DNA of 64,000 bases, from positions 32,426,001 through 32,490,000 of the forward strand of contig CM114273.1 of assembly GCA_050084515.1 (NCBI GenBank), written 5' to 3'. Below, piece after piece: positions 45,541 through 57,012 of the stretch. Position 1 is the first letter of the stretch; each line of letters opens with the position of its first letter. The position numbers were made by a program, and so were the translations under genes. The notes under the pieces are model-generated. The model saw nothing but the letters and a program-made list of their open reading frames with translations, ran no database searches and was not told the DNA's origin. Source of the stretch: Blasia pusilla. Taxonomy: Eukaryota > Marchantiophyta > Marchantiopsida > Blasiales.

Positions 45541-46040
45541 GTGGGGCGCAATGTCCCGGGAGAAGCGGGGTTACGTGTTGAGCTGGCCGGTAGAATTTGA
45601 GAATGTCGGAGTCCGGTCGTCAGTTACCGGCCAAAAACCGAGGGTTCAGGGAGGTTGTCCTTTGTATTCGTATCTGTTTAGCCGGTTGAAATGAAGAAAA
45701 CTTTGAAAATTTCCTCTCGGGTTTGTAGAGACCGGTAATGTACCGGTTGTCACGAAAAGACTCCCCGGACACTGGTGGGGCGGTAAGGGTGTTATCGATT
45801 ACGCCATAGAGAGGGGGCATTGGTAGGGAGTGGCCCTTGGGAATGGTTAAGCATTGAATGTTGTCAGAGGTTGCTTGTAGCACCTACGTTTATCTTTGGA
45901 AAAATTTCAAACATATTTTTTAAAAATTAAAATAAGAGACATTTGATAGACACTAAATATTGAGCCTAAATGGGCATGTTGAATGATGTTTGTTACGATT
46001 AGACATGACTAAACGGAAGGTGGAATTTTAGAAGAGTTTA
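45541..46040. other. Unassigned CCGGT-rich stretch
   Basis: A minus-strand frame of 87 codons (45620-45883) matches nothing I know. The words ACCGGT and CCGGTAA recur here and again at 62.2-62.5 kb, hinting at a shared old repeat, but no alignment is convincing. Confidence 0.3.
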
Positions 46041-46053
46041 AATCCAACTCTTC

Positions 46054-46263
46054 AGGTTGAGGTTAAAATCCGAAAAAGACTAATTAAGCCATTTTTGGAT
46101 TTTAACCTCAACCTCATAGGGACTCATATCTTGAGTCCCTATCAGATATTCACTCGAGGTCCATCCAATAGTTAGGACTACCTAGACGTACTTAAGTCAT
46201 TTTTTATCCTTAGACTATCACGAAAGTATATACTTTCGTGAGAGTCGAAGGATAAAAAAAATG
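46054..46263. repeat. Cluster of three hairpins
   Basis: (1) 46054-46077 with 46092-46114, 23 pairs with one bulged G (GGTTGAGGTTAAAATCC core). (2) ATAGGGACTCA at 46116-46126 with its complement at 46132-46142. (3) A 22-bp perfect palindrome at 46219-46240 (centre AAAGTATATACTTT) extended to 46198-46263 with two mismatches. It lies just downstream of the HAD gene end. Confidence 0.88.
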
Positions 46264-46854
46264 GTATCACGAATCGAAAAGTTTCACTCTGAATTATGAT
46301 CTTTGACTCAAAGATTTGCATCTTTATTGTCCTTATCCTAGCAAACGGATTCATACCTTTATCTCTTAACATTAGTCTCAAGGCAAGTGCTCGACTTAAT
46401 GAGTGTTAGTCTCACAATTGCTACTTTCGACCCCTCTATTCTTTCGAGTAATAGTCTCCATTTCAACCTTAGTGGATCACATCAAAGTTGATCCCTCTTC
46501 GACAAGTGATGATAACTAGCTTCTAATATCCCCACTAACGTAGGAGCCATAAACTTAGCTGTTCGTGAAGTGCATGAGCTAAACTCAAGAGATACAAGCC
46601 TAGCTCCTAGTTGGAGACCCTTTTCTAAACAAATTGCTTCCAAGTGTGAGATGGATGGGTTTTTAAGCAGAAATACGAAACTTTTACAACATGCTTGATG
46701 ATCCTCACCATGCAAATGCTTGGGGATGTGATTTCATAAGAACAGATCGATCCACACGCAGTTGGAATTAGACAATTGATGAAGGATATCACAATCGAAG
46801 TGGCTAAGCTACCGTTTCGAACCAAACTCTGCGTAAGGAAACATGCGTATGTCG

Positions 46855-49800
46855 CTACAAAAGCTTCAGTATTCGAGACAAAGTGATGGATCCCGGTCCA
46901 TAGCCGTCTAGGGCCGCTCTTGCTGCTGGAAATTCTGTTCTTGTTGTCAAACTGCCACCACATGTTATATCTCAAAGTCAGAGTGAAGAAAGTTGTCTGA
47001 GTCTCTCACCATTCCATGCATTTGATCTCTAGACAGAAGTAGTGGTAGGAAATGAACGAGAGTTTACTGACCTGCTTCTCACAACAACACAAGGCATTCC
47101 AATTCGACTAGCCGCTTGCACCCCTGAACTCCCGCTAGCTAAGAGTAGACATCGATGAGTATCCCGTTCCGCCAGTTCAGCTCCAGCTCGAAGGGCCGCG
47201 ATCGTTTTTTTTGAGCTGTGCGAACATAGGCATCTTGATATCAGCCCTTCAAACTTCCTTGATATGAAGCTAATGAAGTTCATGTGAGAGAATACTCCGA
47301 CTCTCGTTCGGTTGTGTGCAAAAACCCTAAAGTGACTAAAACTACAGAGTGGTAAGTAGTAAACTTGGGAAAGACGAATGAGAGAATCTTGAAGGGTATT
47401 GGAGCCTCACCCTTGTGCGTTTCTTGTACCAATTTCAACACTGATCTGCAATATTGATGACACCTCTTGGGCGATCCTCTGCTTCTCTGCTGCCACTGTT
47501 GCAATGGACAGCTTCAGAGCGTTATAAAAGAGTTCATAAGAAATCCAAACTTCATTCACTGACAGATAATTCCCCTCCAAAAGTTCGCCTCGAATCTTCT
47601 ACCTGGACATACCCTCCAGACCAAACAAGGTGAGTGACAAAAAAGCATACCCGCTGTCAAGGCTGCTGCTGCCAGTTGCTCATCAAAGGCAGAAGAGTAC
47701 CCTTCACCAAGAACCAGCTGACCATACCCGCTGCTCTGCACTTCGGCCTCCCCAACGATTTTTATTCTACTTGCACGCTCGACTCCCAGCTTCTCTATCA
47801 ACAATCTGCACAACTAGCGTATGTATATCATCAAACAACTTCCAAAAGGTGAGGATTATTGAAGAGATACTTCCCTTTATCAAGGGCATCTATACCCAAC
47901 CCACCCTATGACAGATACACCAGAATGGTACAGAACCACGAAGTACATCATCACAGATGCATAGGCCGCCTTCTCTGAGAAATAAACGTTTTGTCGGCAT
48001 GGAACTTCAGAACCATCCATTTGAAGGTCCACACCATATTGAGCGATAAAAAAGCCATAGAAAAGCTACTCATAATAAAATGTGTCATTACTGCAGGTGT
48101 CAAGATTAGGTGTAAATGCAAACCTGGCAACCCTCTCCCCATCCTTGTAATAAGCTGCTATGACAACCAACGGAACACCCGCATCCAACACCTCGTCTAC
48201 GAACCTGCAAGTACACCAAATATCCCACATAACATTTTTATCTTACATCACATAAATTGAATTTCAAACTAATTTCCTTCAGGAAATCATGACACCATAA
48301 CGCCGCTTCATCTCATGGAGCCTGGACTCAAAAAACTTGAAGTTCGGTACTCAGAAGTATAAGGGAATTCGCTTTCGGACATATGTCAATCAGGACATGA
48401 GGAAATAAACCATACTCAGGAATCCAGAGGTGAGAGAAAAGCGGGCAGCTTACTTGTCCAGACCAGCTATGAGAGGAAGGGCATTTGAGGAAGCAAGGTC
48501 TGCAAGGGCCCGACTCTGCCATATGCAGTGGCACGAAATCAAATTTCTACCATTCTCAGCTGTTACAGAATCTTTATTCAAGCTACGTGACTACTAGATC
48601 AACTGGGCACGAGCAACCCAAATCATGCTTAATGGGATCGTGGAAGGTACCATAACCTTACCTTTGCTTCTATAACTTTGCGTACAAACGCATCTTTCTC
48701 ACTTGTGGGTAGCGCAGATGGCCAACCAATCTGTCCAGCACAACACATGCTTAAGATGTGAACCAAAATAAATAACTTCTTGATGAAGGACTTGTAGTTG
48801 GACTTTCAGGTCGAGTAGTCAAACACCTTCTGCTCTGAAAGAAAAGAAGCTTTCTATTGAAGTGTAGCGGGATGGATTTGGAGAAGAATCTTCTGCTGTG
48901 AAGAGTCAAAGAAACCCTCCAGTCCGCCAGAGAAAAGATTAAAGAGTTTGTGAATATAAGGCCAAACTACACGTTAAGTCTTGAAGCACAGTTTCCTGTT
49001 TCAGAGTTTAATTGACATCCCAGGATGTTCCCGAGACCCCTTGGAAGATAAACGAGCCATCGGCCCGCAAGTGGATACCAATTACAATAACAAAACAAGA
49101 AAGGCAAACACTTTACTTAATTGGAATCCCTCTTCGGAACCGACTTCCAATAGAGGTCAGATTCCATGGAATGCAAGGCGAATTTTCATGAGACGCTTTT
49201 ACTAAAGCTTGGGTTTAAAAGTCGAAAGCCAGCATAAGACTACTTCGATATTGACACACCAGCTAGTGGGTGTTGAGGCTGGAAGTAGAGAGTTACTTCT
49301 ATAAGTGGTCTGCTATTGGGGATGGCAATATTGTACTGATTTCGCTGGATTAGCAAATCCAGCGAAAACAAATGCATGCAATTACTGCCGTTAGGAAGAC
49401 ATGTTGGGACGGGATACAAAAAACTGGATCCCATTTGCACGAGAACGGTTGAGTAGATAAAATGTCTCCAAGTTGGATGTCTAAAGAATCCACGCTGTGT
49501 ATCAGTCTTGATCCTCATGTTGAAGGATGATTCAAGTATTCTAGGAAATACTGAGGCTGTTACACATGGAATACCTGAATCGCCCCTAGTATTTTGAGTG
49601 AACTCAGGATACACGGGAAAACAAAATGAAGAATGTGATGCTCTTCGGCGTCGTCCATCAAGCAGAGGTAGCAATAAAACCATGTCTTGGGATGCAAGGT
49701 GGAGCTCTGTGTCTCTGTTAATGGGGTAAATTACATGACCTGTAAACCTATTGACGACGACACGGACAAAGGAGAGATTGAGATCACAACAAATTGGGGA

Positions 49801-51554
49801 CGAGAAAAGCTTAGAAGCAGAAGTATTTTAGCATCGATCCTCGGGAGGCACATGGAGACGGACGGGACGATAACTGACTTGACGGCATGTGCACCAGAAG
49901 TAACACAAAACAAAAACAGTCCAGGAAAACGTTAAAAGAAAGGAGGAAATCGAATGTCCTCATGTACTTGTCGCAGCTAGTGGACCAAAAACCTATGCTC
50001 CCTCGGCCCTGCCTTTACGCATCGCTCCACAAGAAAAATTACAACGAATGGACCATGCAAAGTAACAGGGATGAATGTAGCCAGAAGCGAAGACAGATAC
50101 CAGAGGAAGACCGATATGACCACTTTACAGAGAAACTCTTTTCTTTTTCTTGAAACAAGAGAGTCTCCATTGGGCTATCAAACTTATGAGAAGTATCAAG
50201 AAAAAGGCTTGTCCGTGCCGTAGGCTTGAACCAAGGCTTAGGAACCGTACAGCTGAGTTGCAGCTACAGTCGAAAATCTGCAATCAACTCAAAACAAAAC
50301 GATGAAAGAAATCCATACCTGGGTAAAGAAAGTTGTTAGCATGTGCTCCTCTAAACCACCTGCAGCCCTGCATAATCACTCTAATAAGCCACTCTTCCAC
50401 ACCCGCAGGGACTTACGTATCGCAACAGAGTACAAGGATAGGAAGATTGATAGGTAGGGTCTGTCAAAAGAATAGAACCTCGATAAGTCGGCATACACTG
50501 ATTCGCTCCAGTTTGCACAATCCAGGCCCAGATGCTGAAAAGCTGGAAGATACAATTATTTGCCTCAGAATCACCAGGCGCAAAAGTTTCGCAACCACTC
50601 ACCAAACTCTCCCAGTAATTTGTGAATAATTTACAACCGAAGTAATGTTATCAAAAGCCTCACCTAAATTGAACGCTTGACGATTTCCGAAGCGATATAC
50701 GTCAGCTACAACCCTGTTCAACCACTACTCATTTCAGTACGAGAATTGTATGTACTAGAGAGCCCTCTTGCAAATAGTTGTGAAAATACCTTCGAGCCCT
50801 GCTTGTACGTGGGAAAGCCAGCATTTTTGAAGGGAGATGAGAAAACCATGATAGGATGAGTCACTTCGACTCAGTTAGACAGTCTCTGTCAAGTGAAATA
50901 TTGATGAGTCGTGCACGGGTAAGACGTTTAAGGAACTCGCAGACGGTGACGCGGTTAGCTGGATGTGAGACGTCGAAAGACTTATGAAAACATCAAGATG
51001 AAGAACCCTTCGAGAATGAATCTCTGAACTCCCCAGAGATATTTTTCAACATATCGGAAGGACCCGACCACCATCTTTAACAGGTGTCCATATTCCAACT
51101 CAGAGTGGGGCGGTCAATTTGATCATAGTTGCTATGCGGCCCGTCTCACGGGTTGCTTCAAAAATCTGAAATCAAACCTCTCTCTGTTTCAGGAATCAGA
51201 TTACATGCATAGACATTGACGACAAACGGTAGATATGGCGGTTGGTCAGAGCTACCCAAAGAAGCATTCGGCGAGACGAGAATGGAATTACCCATCAATT
51301 TCCATTAGAACGGCGAAATTCGCAGTAGGTCGGCTCCCGGGTCTGATATCGGACAGCGTAGCCCTCACCATACCCACTGTCGTAGCTTTTCTGCAAGAAT
51401 TTCCATTGCCAAAGTCCCCTCTGAATATCCGGGTTTCTCCGTTCCTCACGCGTTTCGCACGCAAACCGACATAGGTTATCGGTCCCCCTCTAGTAACCCC
51501 GCTCGTGCTCAACGCCGACTGGGATGAAAGCGTGCTAACAACTGCCCTCTCCAT
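46855..51554 (-). CDS. CbbY-like HAD-superfamily protein, plastid, 11 exons
   Basis: Exons on the minus strand: 51292-51554, 50664-50713, 50479-50542, 50319-50367, 48662-48730, 48454-48515, 48124-48204, 47651-47805, 47411-47495, 47072-47215 and 46855-46951. All introns are GT-AG, phases agree, and the product is 372 aa without a stop. As I recall the family, this length and order match the Arabidopsis At5g45170-type CbbY-like protein. Residues 1-75 are Ser/Thr/Arg-rich and poor in acids, like a chloroplast transit peptide. The cap domain has FQHLGLDCANW and IGWPSALPTSEKDAF. HAD motif I reads MEIDG (Glu85 in place of the nucleophilic Asp, Asp87 kept), motif II reads VVIAA (Ala202 for Ser/Thr), and motif IV reads LLLASGSSGV with no acid. 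The enzyme is therefore probably inactive. An upstream in-frame ATG at 51647 adds an acidic stretch and was not preferred. Confidence 0.93.
48731..50318. other. Large intron 4 of the HAD gene (1588 bp)
   Basis: It lies between exons ending FFTQ and starting IGWPS. The minus-strand ORF at 49240-49683 inside it is not part of the protein and matches no family. It contains one perfect 12-bp hairpin at 49340-49367 (TTTCGCTGGATT, loop AGCA). Confidence 0.75.
49340..49367. repeat. Perfect 12-bp hairpin in HAD intron 4
   Basis: TTTCGCTGGATT at 49340-49351 and its complement at 49356-49367, loop AGCA. Confidence 0.85.
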
Positions 51555-52400
51555 TTGCAATTCGTAGCAATCCCGGAGCTCCAATCTCTCTTTCTCTCCC
51601 TCTCCGTTAGTCGGTCCTCGCGGTGTGTCGTCCGAATTAAACTTCAAATTCCGTGACGCAGAATCCAGTTTGACATCCCCCGGCAGTAATCTGGGCCCGA
51701 CTTACGAAACGGCCCGGCAATCTGGGATTCCACGACAGAGTAAGTCACGTAAACATCGTGCATGAGAATATTTCCCTCCAATTGCTTCGTAAAGAGCACC
51801 GGATCCGGAATCTTTCCTTCCCTCCGCTCGTCACCCGAGTGCGATGTCGAAGTAAACGCTCCCGCACCCCAAGTCCTCCGCTCTGGGGATCCCCACCCTC
51901 CATTCCCGCACCATTCTCATATTCGTTCGGGAGTCGGGAGTCGGAACTCGGGACTTCCGCTCTCGCACGGCGACTGTTCGACTCGTTCACGGTATCTGGT
52001 CCACGAGCGCGGCTTCGTACTGGAGGACCGGGGGAGGCGCCTGTTATTCCATTCATCATCGTTCTTCAGTCCTGAGACTCTTGACCCCCGCTGCCCTGCT
52101 GCCCTGCGGGGCAAGGGATCGCCCGTCGCCCGCGTTAACGGCCCCGGGTCCGATGTCGCCCAACCATGGCGCCTTACGTGGCATCCGGTGCGTGGCCGTT
52201 CATGCAGTTTCTGCAGCGCCTTCCGGCCGGTCACTACCCTAATCTCTTCCTCTTCGATGTTCGCCTACTCCGGTCTAACTCAGGTCGCCTTTCTCACGTT
52301 CTTAACCCTCACGCTAACATCTCTCGGGCCAACCGGAATAAATAAATATCTGCCTGTCTATTTTTAGCGAGTGGTGTTTCGATATGCATTTATATTTTTA
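51555..52400. other. GC-rich 5' flank of the HAD gene
   Basis: CpG-rich; likely leader and promoter of the minus-strand gene. Overlapping plus-strand frames (51758-52367) are uncharacterised and look like chance frames in GC-rich DNA. There is no divergent gene on the right to share it, since AT-rich DNA starts at about 52.37 kb. Confidence 0.45.
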
Positions 52401-54360
52401 TATTTGTCAAATATAACTACTTAAAAGGCACCGATGTTTAGTTCTGAATTTCATTTTATTATAAAAACAAACCTCAAAAGAGAATATAAAAATACGAATG
52501 CAATATATGGAAAGTTTAAAAACATGCAAGTTGAAAATGCAATCTTGTGGAATTCTCTAAGAGATTTAAAATTTTGAAAATGTTATCCTCGGGAAATTCA
52601 AGAAAACTTATTTTTTAAAACTAAAACGAATCACCATACACATAATCTACAAATATATACAATCTATGACTAGAAAAAAATTAAGACAAAAAATCCATGT
52701 GGAACATGAGTTTAACATGAAAAATATTACTTTTATTTAACACATACTACCTACTCCAATACACATATGTTACGTAGAATCAAACACAACATAACCAACC
52801 ACATGACAAGCAAGCGATCTAACAAACCATCCAACGTCTGAATTTTAGGTTCAAAACTTAACCCTATAGCTATTTAAAAAAGATCTAACCCTAGAAAGAA
52901 ACAAAAAATGCAAAGCAATTCGTAGGATATAGTGAAGATACATTATATTAGTGAAGTATGGGAGAAGAGAGCAACTATAGGAGCATTTACTTTCCTAAAC
53001 TATCAACTATCAAATCTACTTCATATAGAGGAAACAACTAAACCTAACCCCTCACATGATCAAATAGGGACTACAATACAAAGTCAACTAAATAGAGGAG
53101 TTAATGTAGCACCTATTTGTTACCCTCAACCAAGCTTGGGACATGAGAGCAAGAGAACAACTTATCTTAACCTCGTACTACTTAAAATGGTAGCATTGAA
53201 ATCTAGCGGACACAAATGTTAACCCCACGGGCATGTGAATACGGAGAACGGAGTTGGCTCATTATCTGAGCACTGCACAAAAGATGTACTTGTGGCCAAC
53301 CCTTGAAATATGAGGACAGCTGGGGCCGTAAGAAAACGAAACGAAAATGTACCTAAAAAAGTTCCCAATCAATACTATGGTTTACTTCTTACAAGTGACA
53401 AGGCAAAAACTCTCTATAATGGAAGGTGAGTAAGGATATTCTTTAGACTTGTAACACTCGTAAAAATCATTCCATTGTGATAAAAGAAGTAAGATGTAGA
53501 CCCAATGAATATATAGATAATAAATTTTAATTAAATAAATTACTTATGGTCATCAAATACATAGATTCAAAAACTAATTGGATTGAAAAAATACATAAAT
53601 TAATGGGTTGCCATTTTGTTCACGTCATGCAAAATCCTACTTGACTTTCTCTACAAGCTTTGCACAAAAGATAAACTTGTGGCCGATTACAAACGCAACA
53701 TCATTATACAACGACTAAGTTGGGGCCATCAATAATTCAGAACAAAAAATCATAATTTTTATGTAACAAATTTATTTGTGTTTTGGAGGGTTATACACTA
53801 TATGTTGAGCCCCATCTAGCCACCATGTGGCATATTCGTGAGATGATGCAAGATTTTTCTTGCTAGATTTTCCCAATTGTCGTATTTTTTTCCAATCATA
53901 GAATAATTGGTCAGCTAGTTCTTCTATAGTTTAACCATAAGTTTATTGACTCTCAAGCTCATTTCATGCATGCATTTATTTTGTGGAATTTTTTTATTCC
54001 AATAACCATACTGTCCAAAACTCTTTTTAAATAATTTTTTGCTTCCTTATTCCGTGTGTCAATTAAAGAGGTGCTTGCATATGAAAAACTAACCATCCTT
54101 GATAGTATATTTTTAAATGCCTATCAATTTCAATTTTTTTCCACTAAATTATCAAGTTAATGGAAGGAAATGCTTGTTTGAAGACCAAATCCACTTTCTC
54201 TTTAAATTTCCATTTTTCTATCTGAATAATAATACCACTAAATAGATTACTAACTTTCTTAGAAGATTCTCACACCATCACTTTTGACAAGCCCCACTAG
54301 TAAATTAAATCTTTTTTTTCTTTGGCTTCACTCTAATTTCTTCATTTTTTAGATGTTCTT
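52401..54360. other. AT-rich DNA, no gene recognised
   Basis: One 96-codon plus-strand frame (52932-53222) has no recognised match and skewed composition; I treat it as chance. The rest is AT-rich without features. Confidence 0.5.
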
Positions 54361-54369
54361 TTATCCTTG

Positions 54370-54750
54370 TGAGTTCTAGACCAAGGCAACACATTATGAA
54401 CAAGAAGAGAGTAGGACAAAGCAGTCGTAATCCTTATAGAGTAGTAGATCATCTCAGATAGATGTGATGTCTATTATCTACCGTTAGGGGAATCCAATAG
54501 TCAATTAGGGGGATGGTTTTTTGTCTTCATGTACATTCATAAGCGCATTTTTGTGTGTGTGTGGATCTACCCATGTACATGTAGTGGGAAGATTGATCTT
54601 TTGTGTTGTATAGATGTGACAAAAAATGTGTGTACACACGACACTCCATATGGTTGACACAGTTAATAGATCGGGAAATCGTAGTCATAACTATACTATA
54701 TGTCAGAGTGAAATGCGCCTTGTAACCTCATAACACTCCGCATACAGATA
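54370..54750 (+). mobile_element. Gypsy 3' tail fragment
   Basis: The order and words match 30.85-31.07 kb: AGTAGATCATCTCAGATAG (PHD downstream), GTTAGGGGAATCCAATAG, TTAGGGGGATGG (G-rich tract), CATGTACATTCATAAG, GTGTGTGGATCTACC, GGGAAGATTGATC and TGTGTACACACGACA. No coding remains. Confidence 0.7.
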
Positions 54751-54769
54751 TTGATATACACGCACTTGT

Positions 54770-54900
54770 GCTTGTAACACAACAGCTAACCCATTTTTTA
54801 TCCTCCAAAGAGATCCAAATCTCTCACATCCTCTTACGAGATGCACCGCACAATCGATATGGTGTCTGAGGGTGACAAAGTAGCACTCTCTACTACCTTG
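54770..54900. mobile_element. LTR-like fragment similar to 42.2 kb
   Basis: Shares TCCTCCAAAGAGATCC, ATCCTCTT and GGTGT with 42.20-42.32 kb in the same order. It adjoins the gypsy tail on its left. Confidence 0.45.
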
Positions 54901-55083
54901 GACTCCTTTGAATTGTTTGAGTGTAGTGCAAAAGTCTCACTACACGCCATTTGCTCATGCTCATTGATTAACCATTGAAGCTTCTCCATGAAATGATGTG
55001 GCTATCATGACACTCCTCTCCATGGGGGTATTGGCGATGGTTATGTTCTCTACATTGACATAGCCCTCAATCAAATATCTATG

Positions 55084-55302
55084 CTAGGTGATGGATACAC
55101 TATTGAATGTTGCTAGAGTCACCATCTCTTCTAGTGATTGCTTAATCACTCCACTAATGAACCTTACTAGAAACAAGCTTAACTCTTCTATCACTAGACT
55201 TCTATCTTGGCCTATAGGAAGTTGTCTCATCCCAATAGTCCAGGATAAATCCCATCGGTTACAATGTTGCACCACCAACCAACACATCATACGACTTTGC
55301 AT
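55084..55302 (-). pseudogene. LTR-retrotransposon gag fragment
   Basis: The minus frame includes LVRFISGVIKQSLEEMVTLA followed by TFNSV, which resembles the RFxxGLxxxIxxxVxLxxxxSV core of plant retrotransposon gag proteins. Nothing else of the polyprotein is clear. A degenerate primer-binding site 600 bp upstream (55915-55934) supports an LTR element on this strand. Confidence 0.45.
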
Positions 55303-55334
55303 CAGTCACTGTATATCATCTTCATAGTTGCAAA

Positions 55335-55625
55335 AAAATGTACAAGTACATCCCTAGGGCGGACATGGACGGACAAGTGTGGACATGTCCATAGACATGA
55401 ATTGCAAGAGTTTGGGCCCACACTTTATAGCTCGTGGTGGAAAGCAAGATAGGGCGGGCAAGGAATAAGGGGAGAGGGAGCGGAGGTGGGAAAAGGAAGA
55501 AATGAGAAAGTGCAGATCATGGAGACAAGTAGGGGAGGGATGAGAAAGAAGGGAGAGGTGGGCCCACATGGTCAAGGCCTTCCATAATACAGACATGGAC
55601 ATGTCCGCTGACACAAAATTTTCCC
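55335..55625. mobile_element. MITE-like purine-rich insertion
   Basis: Bounded by GGCGGACATGGACGGACA on the left and ACATGGACATGTCCGCTG on the right (GCGGACATG / CATGTCCGC inverted), with a purine-rich middle. Resembles the insertion at 31.86-32.22 kb. It lies within the gag-containing remnant. No protein. Confidence 0.45.
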
Positions 55626-55914
55626 ACATACAAATTTGATCGTCTTGGATGGCTCCACGGACTCATCATCAACATCTAAATGATGAGTCAATATGGTCGA
55701 TGTCGTATTAGGGCTCCTCATCATGCTTCTGAGCATAAAAAATAAGAGTCAATTGACATACTCAATTCTCCCATCGCATGTCGTGACTTCACCCCAACAA
55801 CACCCAATCCCCAAGAAATCTTATCAAGATCCATCGGTTGGATCCTCATCGCCTTTGAAAACGTAAATGATTGAGGTAGCTTGGTCTATTTCCAAGCTTA
55901 TCCTCTCTATGGAT

Positions 55915-55934
55915 CCAACTCTGATGTTATTCCA
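55915..55934 (-). promoter_or_regulatory. Degenerate primer-binding site (initiator Met tRNA type)
   Basis: The minus strand reads TGGAATAACATCAGAGTTGG, close to the plant retrotransposon consensus TGGTATCAGAGC with a short insertion, and preceded by GATGCTACAAG. This suggests that an LTR end lies just to its right. Confidence 0.4.
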
Positions 55935-55949
55935 CTTGTAGCATCTATT

Positions 55950-57000
55950 TAATCGAGCACATCAATCAGAGACCCTCCATATCCCTAGCTTCTCCATATG
56001 CAGTGGATGCCATGGACCTAGCATTTGGTAACCTCAATGCAAGTGTTGCAATCTATCATTGTAACTGCCCTATATGAGAGCCATCCTAGCCTTACGCCCA
56101 TTCTCCCTCAACGAACGCATCTAGGTGATGACCCTCTACCTCCTCCACGCATACATGCGTTTAAAAAACTTAGGGATAGTTTTTAAAGGCATCCACTACA
56201 CTTACGGATGCAATCTTATTAGCAATGAACTCGAACACATGCCCCCAACAAATAAGTCTTGATTATTATTACTAATTTGTAGAGCACAACATAGACCTTT
56301 GTAGCACTTGTTAACCCGCTTGTACTCAAGGTGCCAAACTTCTCTCTCAAGATAATATTTGTTTTGGTTCAACCATGTTTGAGTTCAGTGTCCATGCTAT
56401 TTGCAGAACAAGATGTGGTGGATACCCAATCAAGGTTTGGGGAGTTTTCTTTGGAATTATCAGACGATTACTGGTGTAACTAATAATAGATCGGTTTTTT
56501 TCTTTGGTACCGGCCTTATCCAAATACATTGTTACTTGCCTAGTATTGCCCTAAATTTTTTTCAGAATCGATTTTAATCCACAAATTATTTTTCCTCCTT
56601 CCTTATGTTTCTGCCTTTTTTTTTCATATCCCGACCAATTTCCAACAGAATTTGCAATTGTCAGAAAAAATCAGGCAGATTTTGACTCAATTGGAAATTG
56701 TGCTCCAGACTCCTTTGGCACTTTCGATAAAATTTTCATACTCAACGTATGACAAAATGTCACCACTAATGTTCACCCTAAAAATTTCACAACTTCAAAC
56801 CCCTAAACAACAACTTCTGCATTATAAACTTGACATATCACATTCCTTATTCTCTCATGAATCATATACAAAGATTATCCTTGGCAGGAGTTGAACGTGC
56901 CAAGTCTCCCACCAATTGGGAGGGATCCTATCCCTCTAGTATACTTGGAGCCTCAATGCTTCAAATATTCTAAAAGGGTCCTAATTCCTTAAAACTAAAA
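55950..57000. other. No gene recognised
   Basis: Probably the LTR of the remnant to the left, then AT-rich DNA with only short frames. Confidence 0.35.
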
Positions 57001-57012
57001 TGCACAAATCTT

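Noticed and set aside
49240-49683. 147-codon minus-strand frame within the HAD gene
   Set aside because: It lies wholly inside intron 4. The flanking exons join in phase without it, and it has no recognised domain.
51758-52367. Two long overlapping plus-strand frames beside the HAD gene
   Set aside because: GC-rich DNA opens long frames by chance. They overlap each other, match nothing, and lie in the likely promoter of the minus gene.
52932-53222. 96-codon plus-strand ORF
   Set aside because: It sits in AT-rich DNA with no recognised motif, no splice context and no neighbouring gene. Length is within chance expectation.
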